Assembly (NCBI GenBank): GCA_003013855.2
Contig: PVNU02002850.1
Location: 1,426,001 to 1,490,000 of the forward strand
Reading direction: 5' to 3'
DNA: 64,000 nucleotides
Source of the DNA: Liriodendron chinense
Lineage: Eukaryota; Streptophyta; Magnoliopsida; Magnoliales; Magnoliaceae
The notes under the pieces: model-generated
Database searches by the model: none
What the model saw: the letters and a program-made list of their open reading frames with translations, nothing else
What the model was told of the DNA's origin: nothing
Shown: positions 1 to 10,807 of the stretch, piece by piece
How positions within the stretch are numbered: position 1 is the stretch's first letter
Layout: each line of letters begins with the position of its first letter
Position numbers and translations under genes: made by a program

Positions 1-65
1 TCTCAAGATAAATGTATGATGTAGTTAAAACGAATGAATTAGAATCAATTCACTTCTCTGTACAG

Positions 66-254
66 GTAGTTGAAAACAAGGAATTGGTGGAAGAAGTTAT
101 TGGCAAAACTCCTCTTCGCCGCGTCGGAGAGTCTAAGGAGGTTTCATCTTTAGTGGCATTCCTTTGCATGCCCGCTGCTTCGTACATTACTGGGCAAGTT
201 ATTGCTGTTGACGGAGGAGCATCTATCAATGGCTTCTATCCAAAAAAAGACTAG
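66..254 (+). CDS. Tropinone reductase-like SDR, last exon (partial)
   Basis: This is the C-terminal exon of a NAD(P)H-dependent short-chain dehydrogenase/reductase of the plant tropinone-reductase-like group. These are soluble oxidoreductases acting on ketone or alcohol substrates; the substrate cannot be told from this piece. The exon follows a pyrimidine-rich acceptor ending CAG at 63-65 and encodes about 62 residues to the TAG stop at 252-254. The visible signature is TPLRRVGESKEVSSLVAFL, then PAASYITGQVIAVDGG, the hallmark end of this family (TGQ..AVDGG, the last strand of the Rossmann fold), closing with NGFYP. The Rossmann glycine motif and the YxxxK active site lie upstream, outside the window. 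An ATG at 12 is in frame but lies in presumed intron. The exon is intact. The SDR assignment is strong; the subgroup is by memory of tropinone reductase I/II C-termini. Confidence 0.88.
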   Translation, partial: VVENKELVEEVIGKTPLRRVGESKEVSSLVAFLCMPAASYITGQVIAVDGGASINGFYPKKD

Positions 255-995
255 CATCCGTTAACTGTTGTTGAAAATTACATCCATGGAGCAAAAGATA
301 TTTTAATAAATCTTCAGATCCCTTTATATAAGCCATCTAGACTCATTACTCAACTAAACCATTGCTTGTGGAACATGCATAAGTGAAATAAGCTGCAGTT
401 ACTGATCACAAGTGTGCTTTAGGACTTAAAAAACATGATTATATTTACGATGTATTGATTGGCCATCAATGGAAAGTTCATACTTTATTGGACATTGTTT
501 TACAATTATGAAGACTTCAGTAGTCATGAGTATATCCTCTCCTCATAAAGATTCTAACCACATTAATACTCATGTATCATTTCACGATGTGTTTGGATGA
601 GAAAAGGAATGGCAAAAGAAAACGATGTTTCGTAGTATTTGTAAAGAGGAAGTAGCACTCTTAAGTACCTTTTTTTTGTCCGACTAGAAAGTAGAATAGA
701 TTTGGCTAATTTGATACAAGGTTATCACTTAAGGTAGCTAGGAAGTATTATTGCTTTAGTGCGAAGCTAATGCTAATTGCTTAAAAAATCTTGGGTCCTA
801 TCGAGCTGTTTCAACCCATGAAGAATGTTATGTCACCATAGATACCCCTGTTTAACCATTCAATGATTGGTTATTCATATTCCCCTATTCTCAAGACAAT
901 ACATGCATGTGAACAATGTGTTAGGGCTTATTTGGGTTGTTGAATATAGTAACATGGTGGAAAACTCACATCATTACTCTTTATAATTGATTGGA
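255..995. other. 3' flank of SDR gene
   Basis: This AT-rich stretch probably holds the 3' UTR and terminator of the SDR gene. I see no coding region, foldback repeat or other feature here before the retrotransposon target site at 996-1000. Confidence 0.5.
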
Positions 996-1000
996 TATAG

Positions 1001-1425
1001 TGATGCGGACATCAAGCCCTTTAGGGTTTATCAGCGTGGGAGGCGAGTGACACCTATATCTTTAAGGCTCGATGATGACAGGCCTGGGTCGTTCGTGATG
1101 ACTTGAGGAGCATTGAAGACCTTACACATGTCTTCCCAAGTCCCTAATCCGAGAAATCCCTCGATCCCTCGGACTAGTGATTCACATTGGGTATTTGGAT
1201 TAAGACCATGCAAGATCGGGAGGTTCCATCCCTCGCAGGATCCAACCTATGCAATAATTGAATTTCATACTTCGTGGTTGTGATGATGGCCCGCTCCATT
1301 GCATGTCTCTTTGTGGTTTTCTCAGTTTATGATGGTTGATGTTGAATTTTTATATTATTGTCTTTTAATTCCGCTGGATTATATGTGTTCATGAGTATGC
1401 ATCATAATTAGGGCGTCCTCCATCA
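1001..1425 (+). repeat. 5' LTR of gypsy element (internally deleted)
   Basis: The LTR starts TGATGCGGACATC and ends CCATCA. It matches the start and end of the 3' LTR but jumps from the segment ending CTTACACATG to CTTCCCAAGTCCCTAATCC, so about 550 bp present in the 3' LTR are missing. This was deduced by eye alignment with 3474-4354 and 5640-5887. Confidence 0.85.
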
Positions 1426-1429
1426 AATT

Positions 1430-1441
1430 TGGTATCAGAGA
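1430..1441 (+). other. Primer binding site of gypsy element
   Basis: TGGTATCAGAG follows the 5' LTR after a 4-bp spacer and is complementary to the 3' end of plant initiator Met tRNA, the usual primer of Ty3/gypsy elements. The expected GCC continuation is mutated. Confidence 0.8.
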
Positions 1442-1669
1442 TTAGGCTTGCATGGTTTTGTCTAGATCGAGTTATCAAAAAAAATTAGGGTTTTGATTTT
1501 TAGGTGTAATTTTGGAATTTTCAGATTTAGAAAGTTTCCAATTTTAGAAAGTTTCCTAATTTGGAGAATTTTTAGATTTTGAAAGTTTCCAATTTTAGAA
1601 ACTTTTCAATTTTCGAAAGTTTCCTAATTTGGAAAATTTTCAGATTTGAGTCGCATCATCTAGAATTAA

Positions 1670-2155
1670 TTAGTGTCAGTTCATAGAGTCGAGTTTAGGA
1701 AGAACCTAGGACAAGTCCTCCGTTATGTGCCCATTCGTTTTGGTCATGGTTTTGGATTACACATCTCTACCATGAATCAGGATCAGATTTCAAAGGCTTT
1801 GGCCGCCATATCTCGATGTTTGCTCGATGTTTGGACAACATTGACAACCATTTTAGAAAATCTTTCCAGAATCTCAACGACAAATTAGAGGCATTTAACC
1901 AAGCTAGCCCTAACTATGGAAAATATGATCAACGTTATGCCTTGGTGAACGGCAAGTTGGATGGATCCAAACATGATGTTTATGAAGTGGAAGAATACGT
2001 GCCTAACGTCACTAGTGATGAAATGGAAGAAATTGAGGCATCGCTCATCATTGTTTAGGATGACGAAGTGTGTGCTAGTGATGAAAATGTCAAAGGAATT
2101 GAGACAGCACCACTTCCAGATGTCATGTGCGACTTAAGTGATGTAGATTCCTAAT
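1670..2155 (+). pseudogene. Gag-like remnant of gypsy element
   Basis: Two overlapping short frames follow the primer site. The readable pieces (MNQDQISKALAAISRCL, then LDNIDNHFRKSFQNLNDKLEAFNQ) occupy the position of gag. The remainder is acidic and low in similarity to anything I recognise. Stops interrupt it and no zinc knuckle is visible, so most of gag and the protease have been deleted. The assignment rests on position, not on motifs. Confidence 0.45.
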
Positions 2156-2172
2156 CTAAATCTCTTACCATA

Positions 2173-3473
2173 ATGCACACGAATGAATTTGAAAAGAACA
2201 CTAGTGAGGATATGATGGTGGACGCCCACATGACTTGTGATATCCCACCAGATGATTTATGGGATAAATTTCCACCCATATGGGACATTCAACACACAAT
2301 CGATCTTGCCCCTAGGTTGGTCTTGTCAAGCTTTCCTCCATACCAGGTGAACCCCGTAGAAAATACAGAAATGCAGCGTCAATTTGATAAACTTCTCGGG
2401 GAAGAATTCAATGAGGAAAGTTTGAGTTGGAGTTTCGTTCTGTGTGTCATGCCTGCCCTTTTCACTTCCAAGAACAATGGCATATGGCACACATGTAGGC
2501 ATATCCTGACCGTCCACAAAGCTTCAGTCAAGTGTCATGCCGTCGTGCGACGTATTCACGTCATGGTAGATATGATGGTCAGAGTCCCTATCCCGCATCT
2601 TGATGACATTTTGGACATAATGGCTGATGTCAAGATTTGCTCAAGACTTGGTATGAATAGTGTGTGTTCTCAAGTGTTGGGATACCTAAAAATCATCCTT
2701 GTTTATAATACTTATAATGAGAAATCATGTGTCACCTATGAGAAGTGTCCTTTTGTTTCAGTTTTCCAAGTTCTAGGTCATAGGATTGTTTATTTCTAGT
2801 TCGTTGATTTTTCAGAGCGTCATTTAGTTTCACCCATGTCTGCCATCCAAAAGTCTTCAGAGTCGGCCAATGCATTTGCACGAGACATTCATGAATTGCA
2901 TACATATATTAGACAGCGGATTAATAAAAGCAATGATAGTTATATGCTTTCAGTTGACTTGCATCGTAGATTGCAAGAAATTCAGGAAGGAGATTATGTA
3001 ATGGTGAGGATAACGCCAGAGCGGTTTCCTCAGGGTACCCCTAAGAAATCACAAGCGCGTAGTGTCGGACCATTCAAAGTATTGCAAAGAATTGGGTCTA
3101 ATGCATATAGGATAGACCTTCCACCTGAAATGGGCATTATTCAAACGTTCAATGTGGAGGATCTAGTCCGTTCCCCTAATCCTACCATTGATCCCTCATC
3201 CCTTTCATGGCTATTCTCTGAATTTTCTTCACAACCTACTCCCCCCTTCCTCCACCTATTATTTGTAAAGAAGAGATTGAGAAAATTGTGGATGAAGAGA
3301 TAGTTTCCACGGGAGATGGAAGTTTTCAAAGGTATCTTATCAAATGGAAGATAGACCACCGTCAGAATCTACGTGGTTTACTGAAGTGGAGTTGCAGAAT
3401 GTTGATCCGGATTTGCTAGAGCACCACAAAAGTTTTAACTCGTCGGAGTCGAGTTCTTTTCAGACGAGGAGAA
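2173..3473 (+). pseudogene. Gypsy pol remnant: RT start, integrase tail, chromodomain
   Basis: The first part (2290-2650) keeps the start of the reverse transcriptase: IQHTIDLAP, FPPYQVNPVE, VPIPHLDDILDIMA, a decayed version of the plant gypsy RT N-terminus. The catalytic YxDD region, RNase H and most of integrase are missing. The frame then joins the integrase C-terminus at about 2950-3170 (RRLQEIQEGDYVMVRI, ARSVGPFKVLQRIGSNAYRIDLP, FNVEDLV) and a chromodomain start at 3266-3345 (KEEIEKIVDEEIVSTGDGSFQRYLIKW). A frameshift splits the chromodomain, whose tail DPDLLEHH is read in another frame near 3405-3425. It is clearly non-functional. A large internal deletion fused RT to the integrase tail. 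Confidence 0.85.
3463..3473 (+). other. Polypurine tract of gypsy element
   Basis: GACGAGGAGAA lies immediately before the TGATG start of the 3' LTR, the position and composition expected of the plus-strand primer. Confidence 0.75.
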
Positions 3474-5887
3474 TGATGCGGACATCAGGCCCTTTAGGGT
3501 TTATCAGCGTAGGAGGCGAGTGACACCTATATCTTTAGGGCTCGATGATGACGGGCCTGGGTCGTTCGTGACGACTTGAGGAGTATTGAAGACCTTACAC
3601 ATATAGTCCGAGACATTTGAAAAGAGCCCACCTTGGGAAGACATGTGTGAGTTGCTTGGAGGAGATATGATCGGACCGTTGGATCGTGATGATGATGTGA
3701 TCGGACCGTTGGTTCGTCGTGGCCCACTTTCATCACACCATCATTGGAGCGCATTGGACATCTTAGATTTGAGTTTATTTTACTCATTTTTTTCTTATTT
3801 GAGTTTTGGGTTAGTGTGGGTACGTTTTTTTTCATGCAAATGTCTTTTTTTTGAAATTTTGTTAGTAGGGGTATTTTGGTAATTATATGAATTTCGAATT
3901 TTATAAGGGTGTTGCCTTAAACCTTTTTGATTGGTTGTTGATTTATGAAAAAGAGCAAACCTTTGGTTGCCTCCTTCCTCTTTCCCTCTCTCATGGTGCT
4001 TCTTCTTCTTTCTTGATCTCATTCTTCTCTTTTCTTCTTGTGCTCTTCCAACTTCTTCTAAGGTAAACGTGTTACTTCCTCTTTCTCTATATCTATTCTC
4101 TCATAACTTCTAGATCTTAGATTTGAGATTTTATCCAAAATCCCTATTTCTCAAATTCCAAAATCCCTAATCCGAGAAATCCCTCGATCCCTCGGACTAG
4201 TGATTCACATTGGGTATTTGGATTAAGAACATGCAAGATCGGGAGGTTCCATCCCTTGCAGGATCCAACCTATGCAATAATTGAATTTCATACTTCGTGG
4301 TTGTGATGATGGCCCGCTCCATTGCATGTCTCTTTGTGGTTTTTTCAGTTTATGATGCAGACATCAGGCCCTTTAGGGTTTATCAGCGTAGGAGGCGAGT
4401 GACACCTATATCTTTAGGGCTCGATGATGACGGGCCTGGGTCGTTCGTGACGACTTGAGGAGCATTGAATACCTTACACATGTAGTCCGAGACATTTGAA
4501 AAGACCCCACCTTAGGAAGACATGTGTGAGTTGTTTGGAGGAGATATGATTGGACCGTTGGATCGTGATGATGATGTGATCGGACCGTTGGTTCGTCGTG
4601 GCCCACTTTCATCACACCATCATTGGAGCGCATTGGACATCTTAGATTTGAGTTTATTTTACGCATTTTTTTCTTATTTGAGTTTTGGGTTAGTGTGGGT
4701 ACGTTTTTTTCATGCAAATGTCTTTTTTTTTAGAATTTGAGAAATAGTGATTTTGGATAAAATCTCAAATCTAGTATCTAGAAGTTATGAGAGAATAGAA
4801 ATAGAGAAAGAAGAACTAACAAGTTTACCTTAGAAGAAGTTGGAGGGGCACAAGAAGAAAAGAGAAGAATGAGATGAAGAAAGAAGAAGAAGCACCATGA
4901 GAGAGGGAAAGAGGAAGGAGGCAACCAAAGTTTGCTCTTTTTCATAAATCAACAACCAATAAAAAAGGTTTAGGGCAACACCCTTATAAAATTCGGAATT
5001 CGCATAATTACCAAAATACCCCTACAAACAAAATTTAAAAAAAAAAGACATTTGCATGAAAAAAACGTACCCACACTAACCCAAAACTCAAATAAGTAAA
5101 AAATGCGTAAAATAAACTCAAATCTAAGATGTCCAGTGCGCTCCAATGATGGTGTGATGAAAGTGGGCCACGACGAACCAACGGTCCGATCACATCATCA
5201 TCACGATCCAACGGTCCGATCATATCTCCTCCAAGCAACTCACACATGTCTTCCTAAGGTGGGGTCTTTTCAAATGTCTCGGACTACATGTGTAAGGTCT
5301 TCAATGCTCCTCAAGTCGTCACGAACGACCCAGGCCCGTCATCATAGAGCCCTAAAGATATAGGTGTCACTCGCCTCCTACGCTGATAAACCCTAAAGGG
5401 CCTGATGTCTGCATTTGATTTATGAAAAAGAGCAAACCTTTGGTTGCCTCCTTCCTCTTTCCCTCTCTCATGGTGCTTCTTCTTCTTTCTTGATCTCATT
5501 CTTCTCTTTTCTTCTTGTGCCCCTCCAACTTCTTCTAAGGTAAACTTGTTACTTCCTCTTTGTCTATTTCTATTCTCTCATAACTTCTAGATCCTAGATT
5601 TGAGATTTTATCCAAAATCCCTATTTCTCAAATTCCAAAATCCCTAATTCAAGAAATCCCTCGGACTAGTGATTCACATTAGGTATTTGGATTAAGACCA
5701 TGCAAGATCGGGAGGTTCCATCCCTCGCAGGATCCAACCTATGCAATAATTGAATTTCATACTTCGTGGTTGTGATGATGGCCCGCTCCATTGCATGTCT
5801 CTTTGTGGTTTTCTTAGTTTATGATGGTTGATGTTGAATTTTTAGATTATTATTGTCTTTTAATTCCGCTGGATTATATGTGTTCAT
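3474..5887 (+). repeat. 3' LTR of gypsy element, duplicated and partly inverted
   Basis: Four blocks can be read. A: 3474-4354, forward LTR from TGATGCGG to GTTTATGATG. B: 4353-4735, forward LTR start again (ATGCAGACATCAGG). C: 4736-5413, the same LTR reversed, ending CCTGATGTCTGCAT. D: 5414-5887, forward LTR from the GATTTATGAAAAAGAG region to GTGTTCAT, where a hAT is inserted. The last 33 bp are at 11530-11562. An unrearranged LTR would be about 975 bp. The A-B junction falls on the shared word TGATG. Confidence 0.85.
4353..5413. repeat. Long inverted repeat inside the LTR
   Basis: Block B (4353-4735) and the end of block C (5035-5413) are near-perfect reverse complements of about 380 bp, both starting from ATGCAGACATCAGG at the outer ends. 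The inner 300 bp (4736-5034) in turn pair with forward copies at 3840-4140 and 5411-5645. Confidence 0.88.
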
Positions 5888-6480
5888 CAAGGATGTGCCG
5901 TACCGGTTACGTATCGGCCGTACCGGCCGATACGTACCGGAAATGGCTGGTACCGTTACGCGATACGGGGTCCAAATCGGGGACCCCGAAAATTTGGACC
6001 GTATCGGACCATTACGGGGCCGTAACGGCCGGTACGGCCCAAAACGGCCGTTACGCCCCCCGTAACGGTAAAAAAACTGGTAACTTTTTTTTTTTTTTTT
6101 TTATTATAAATAGTTGCTGTTTTGTAATTTCTTCTCACTTTTCTTCCCCCATTTCTTTTCTAATCTGTTCTTTTGCTAAAAACGACCACAATTAGTCTAT
6201 TTTGGAGAATTAAAACGACCAATTTCTACGATTTGGATGAATCGAAGCTCCGTGGGCCATTTTTCGAAGAAATCCGAAAATAGGTATTTATACATTTTTC
6301 TTTCTCTAATTACTTTTTTTCCACCTTAATATGATGTTGTAGCCATTCTAAAATGTTAAAATGTGTATTTCAAGATTATGCAACTGATTTTTATATTTTT
6401 TTTATATTTTTTTTAATTTCTGTCTATTTTCGGATTAATATTAAAAATTAGTAAAAATCATGTTTTTTTTTTTTTTTTTT

Positions 6481-7400
6481 CTGGTTTAATGGTTGGATAA
6501 CATGTGTTACTTATAGTAGGACACAATCATGTGCATTTTACAGATTATGCACATGATTTGCTATTTTTTTTAATTTCGGAATAAATTTAAAAATTAGGAA
6601 AAATCATTTTTTTCAAAAAAAATTCTGGTTTAAAGGTTGGATAATATGTGTTACTTATAATAGAATATAAGCATGTGCATTTTACAGATTATGCACATGG
6701 TTTGCTAGTTTTTTTGGTATTTTTTTAATTTCGGAATAATTTTAAAATTTAGGGAAAATTAATATTTTCAAAAAGAAATTCTGATTTAAAGGTTGGATGA
6801 CATGTGTTACTTATAATAGAACATAATCATGTGCATTTTACAGATTATGCACATGGTTTGCTATTTTTTTTTTGTATTTTTTTAATTTCGGAATAATTTT
6901 AAAAATATGGGAAAATTAATATTTTCAAAAAAAAATTCTGATTTAAAGGTTGGATGACATGTGTTACTTATAATAGAACATAATCATGTGCATTTTACAG
7001 ATTATGCACATGGTTTGCTATTTTTTTTGTATTTTTTTAATTTCGGAATAATTTTAAAAATTAGGGAAAATCATTTTTATCAAAAAAAATTTTGGTTTAA
7101 AGGTTGGATAATATGTGTTACTTATAATAGAATGTTATCATGTGCATTTTACAGATTATGCACATGGTTTGTTATTTTTTTGGTATTTTTTTAATTTCGG
7201 AATAATTTAAAAAATTAGGGAAAATCATCTTTTTCAAAAAAAAATTCTGGTTTAAAGGTTGGATAACATGTGTTACTTATAATAGAACATAATCATGTGC
7301 ATTTTACAGATTATGCATATGGTTTGTTATTTTTTTTGTATTTTTTTAAATTTCGGAATAATTTTAAAAATTGGAGAAAATCATTTTTTTTCAAAAACAT
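6481..7400 (+). repeat. Six tandem ~155-bp repeats in the hAT-1 5' region
   Basis: Units begin near 6481, 6626, 6781, 6938, 7092 and 7247 (periods 145, 155, 157, 154, 155). Each holds CTGGTTTAAAGGTTGGATAA, then CATGTGTTACTTATAATAGA, then ATCATGTGCATTTTACAGAT and an A/T-rich spacer. They lie between the left terminus and the transposase start. Confidence 0.9.
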
Positions 7401-7682
7401 GGAGAATCATATTTACAGATTAATGAGTAATGACTAATGTATGTTTATATTTTTATTTTTTCGACAGGTTTTGCTGTTTTGGAGCTTCGTAGTTGTACTT
7501 TGTAGGCTGTAGGCTGTAGCCCATAGGGTTTAGTAATTGAATTTAGTAGTTAGTACTTGATTTCATTATCTGTATTTAAGATTTACAATTACATTTATAA
7601 ATTTTAAAATCTAAGTATTTCACTCTTAGACTCAGTATCTAAGTGACATAGCCACATCACATAAGCCATCTCTAATTAAAAA

Positions 7683-10600
7683 ATGTCTGGGACTGGAACT
7701 GGAAGTGGAACTGCAAATGAGGATATTGGATGGGAACATTGTCAGAGGGTAGGTGGTGGAAGGCATCAAATAAAATGCAACTATTGTGATAGAGTAATAA
7801 ATGGTGGAATTACGCAACTTAAACAACATTTGGCACATCGAAAGGGTCAAGTTGCAGGATGCACCAAAGTTCCCAAAGAGATAATGATACAGATGCAAGC
7901 CAATTTAGAAGAGTCAAAGGGGAAACGAGCTGCTGTGCAGAAAAAGAAAGATGATATCCTTGATCGAGCCCGACAAGAGGTGTTTGGTCCAGAATATATG
8001 GGCGTTCGTAGCGAAGACATCATTGATTCTGGAGAAGATTCTGATCGAGAAATGACTATAGCTAGGAGAGAAAGCGTGCGCTATGCTCGTGAAGAGGAAG
8101 AACGTCGACGCACGTTTGGTTCAAGTGCGAGTGGGAGTGGAAGTGGCCAGGGGAGTACAACTGCAGCCCCAACGGGAAGTACAGCTGGGGTTGGAGGCGG
8201 TATGTTTGGTGGATTAAGGCGTATGTTTAGCAGCCGGCGGGGCACATCTTCACATGTAGCTCGTCATCCTATAGATGTAGATGTGGAAGAAGAAGATGTG
8301 CCTAGGAGACCCTCTGTTGATCTGATCCTCTTTAGGAAAGAATCTAGTAAACAAAAGAAGATAAAACAAATGTGGAGTAGAACTTCTGTTGAGAAACTAG
8401 GTAGGGCAGCAGCAAAGTTATTTATACATGCCAACATACCCCCTAATGCGGCAAACTCTCCATATTGGCAGGTGGTAATTGATGCAGCAGCAGAAGCAGG
8501 TGAAGGAATTAAAGCTCCCACAGCCAAGGAGATTAGGGAAAAATGGAGAGACGCAGAGTATGCAGATACAAAGGCATACGTAAATACCTTTAAACCCATA
8601 TGGGCAGGCTAGAGGATGCACGATCATGTGTGATGGTTGGACTGGCCCAACAAGACGCAGCATGATCAACTTTATGGTGTATTGCCACTTGGGAACAGTG
8701 TACCACAAGTCAATTGATGCCTCGGATGAAATAAAAAATGCTAAATATATTTTTAGCTTGATGGATAAAGTAGTGGATGAGATTGGGGAGGAGAATGTGG
8801 TGCAGATTGTGACAGATAATGAAGCAACATATAAGTCTGCAGGAAATATGTTGATGCTAAAGAGAACATATATATTTTGGTCACCGTGTGCTGCACATTG
8901 TATTGATCTTATATTGGAAGATATTGGAAAGAGAAAGAATGTCAAGGAAATGGTTGAAAAAGCAAAAGAAGTGACAACATTTATTTACAACCATAATCAC
9001 CTAGTTGCAATAATGAGGAAGTTCACGAAGGGACGAGAGTTGCTTAGGCCAGCGGCGACTAGATTTGCAACAAACTTTATAGCTTTAGAGAGTTTGTATC
9101 AGCATAGGGGAGAGTTGAGTGAAATATTTGCTTCCCAACAATGACTCAATACAAAATATGGGAAGAAGACATCAGGGATGCCGGTTGATGTTGTAAACAC
9201 CATAAGAGACAACAAATATTGGAAGAGGGTTAAGAAAATTTTAAAGGTGATGGAACCACTGATGAGGGTACTTCGTCTTGTTGAAACCGATGAAGCACCT
9301 ACGATGGGCTTCCTCTACGACGCCATGGATAAAGCGAAGTTGGCAATTCAACGTGATTGTTCAAGCTGGCAATCTTACTGGAATTTGATCGACAAAAGAT
9401 GGACAAATCAGCTCGACAAAAGATGGACAAATCTTACTGCACGATATTCATGCAGCAGGTTATTACCTAAATCTTAGGTATAGATATGCCCAATCATTTG
9501 TTATGGATGATGAGATTCGTATTGGATTAAAGAACGTGATAAAGAGATTAGAGCCTGACTTAGATGTACAAATAAAGGCTTTGAATGAATTGGATATATT
9601 TGGAACTCGCCAGGGTAGCTTTGGAGATACTCTTGCACAACATGCAGTACTTAAGTTGCACCCCGCCGACTGGTGGATAAATTTCGGAGAGGACACACCG
9701 GCTCTCCAAAAAATTGCAGTAAGGATTTTGAGCCAAACAACGTCTTCCTCTAGTTGCGAAAGAAATTGGAGTTGTTTTGCACTTATTCATACGAAAAATA
9801 GAAATAGAATTCAGACTAGGACGTTAGATAGACTTGTCTTTATGCATTACAACATGAGGCTAAGAATGCGCATGCATTCAAGGAGGCCTACCAGTACCGG
9901 TGATGGGGATTATTGTCCAATAAACTTGGACAATATTTATGATGAGGATGACCCACTTCTACCTTGGTTGGAAGTAAGGGAAAAAGAAATAGAAGATGAT
10001 AGTGAAGAAATAGAAGTTGAAGATCCAGAAATACGCAGGGCACAGCAAGAGAGTCGTGCATTTGTGTTGGACCCAGAAAGGGGGGCGGATTTCATGCAAA
10101 CTCAGCAGAAGAGTGCGAGCTCTAGCAATACTGAAACAGATGATGATGATGATGATGATGATGATGCACCTAATGCTGGTCCCACTTCTGGCATTGCTCA
10201 ACCCACCGGGGCTATTGATACCATACAGCCGTCTACGGATCGCGAGGCTGATGAACTTCGACGAAGCAGGCGGGGCCGAGGGGGTCGAACTTATGAGTGT
10301 ACTGAGTCACGATACAGCCAGCAAGAGGCTGGCTCCAGTAGTGCACCTGCAGGTCCTGCACCTGCACCGCAATCTACACCGATAGATCAAGAACATCAGC
10401 ATGCGTATGGCTATGATCCGAGGAATTATGGGTATTCTTACAGCCAATGGGATTATAGGGAACCTGTTCCGCCACTTTCATGTTGGAGTAGTCCTCCTGA
10501 CGCTGTTCCACATCTACCATATGAACCAAATCCAAGTTATTCATCTCAATCTCAACAGCCTGGCCCTGAATACGAGTACCAGTATGGGCACGGCTATTCG

Positions 10601-10807
10601 ACGGGCACTAGTAGATATCCTCACTCAGGGTCAGAATCTTTGCCTAGTCAGGATCAGTCATCATCAGGTTTCGTTGACCGGATCTTTCCCTCTGGCACTG
10701 AATATTATGGATATGCAACAACAAGACCGCAACAACCCGATGATGACGACGACGACGACGTGGAGGTTGAGCAACCACAACAAAGCAGGTTTTCATTTTG
10801 GTGGTGA
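7683..10807 (+). pseudogene. hAT transposase, BED/DUF659 type, three lesions
   Basis: The transposase would cut and paste hAT-1. From the ATG at 7683 it has a BED zinc finger (Cys32, Cys35, His49, Cys60 in KCNYCDRV...LKQHLAHRKGQVAGC), a Gly/Ser-rich linker, then DUF659 (GCTIMCDGWTGPTRRSMINF at 8614-8673; VVQIVTDNEATYKSAG; CAAHCIDLILEDIG) and the C-terminal hAT dimerisation region (HPADWWINFGEDTPALQKIA, SSSSCERNWSCFA, DRLVFMHYN near 9660-9860). The C-terminal tail is long, acidic and Tyr/Ser/Gln-rich, with two Asp runs. Lesions: a frameshift near 8600-8612, an in-frame stop at 9142-9144 where a Trp is expected, and a tandem duplication of GACAAAAGATGGACAAATC at about 9391-9433 that shifts the frame. 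No intron is needed. It is recent and nearly complete, but not translatable as one protein. Confidence 0.92.

Noticed and set aside
3527..5363. Several similar 70-103-codon frames on both strands
   Set aside because: They repeat because the LTR itself is duplicated and inverted; LTRs do not code for protein.
6481..7400. Regular direct repeats, considered as a CRISPR-like array
   Set aside because: The units are 155-bp AT-rich tandem copies without unique spacers, inside a plant hAT.
8418..8945. 175-codon minus-strand open frame
   Set aside because: It is antisense to the hAT-1 transposase, whose plus-strand frame has clear BED/DUF659 motifs.
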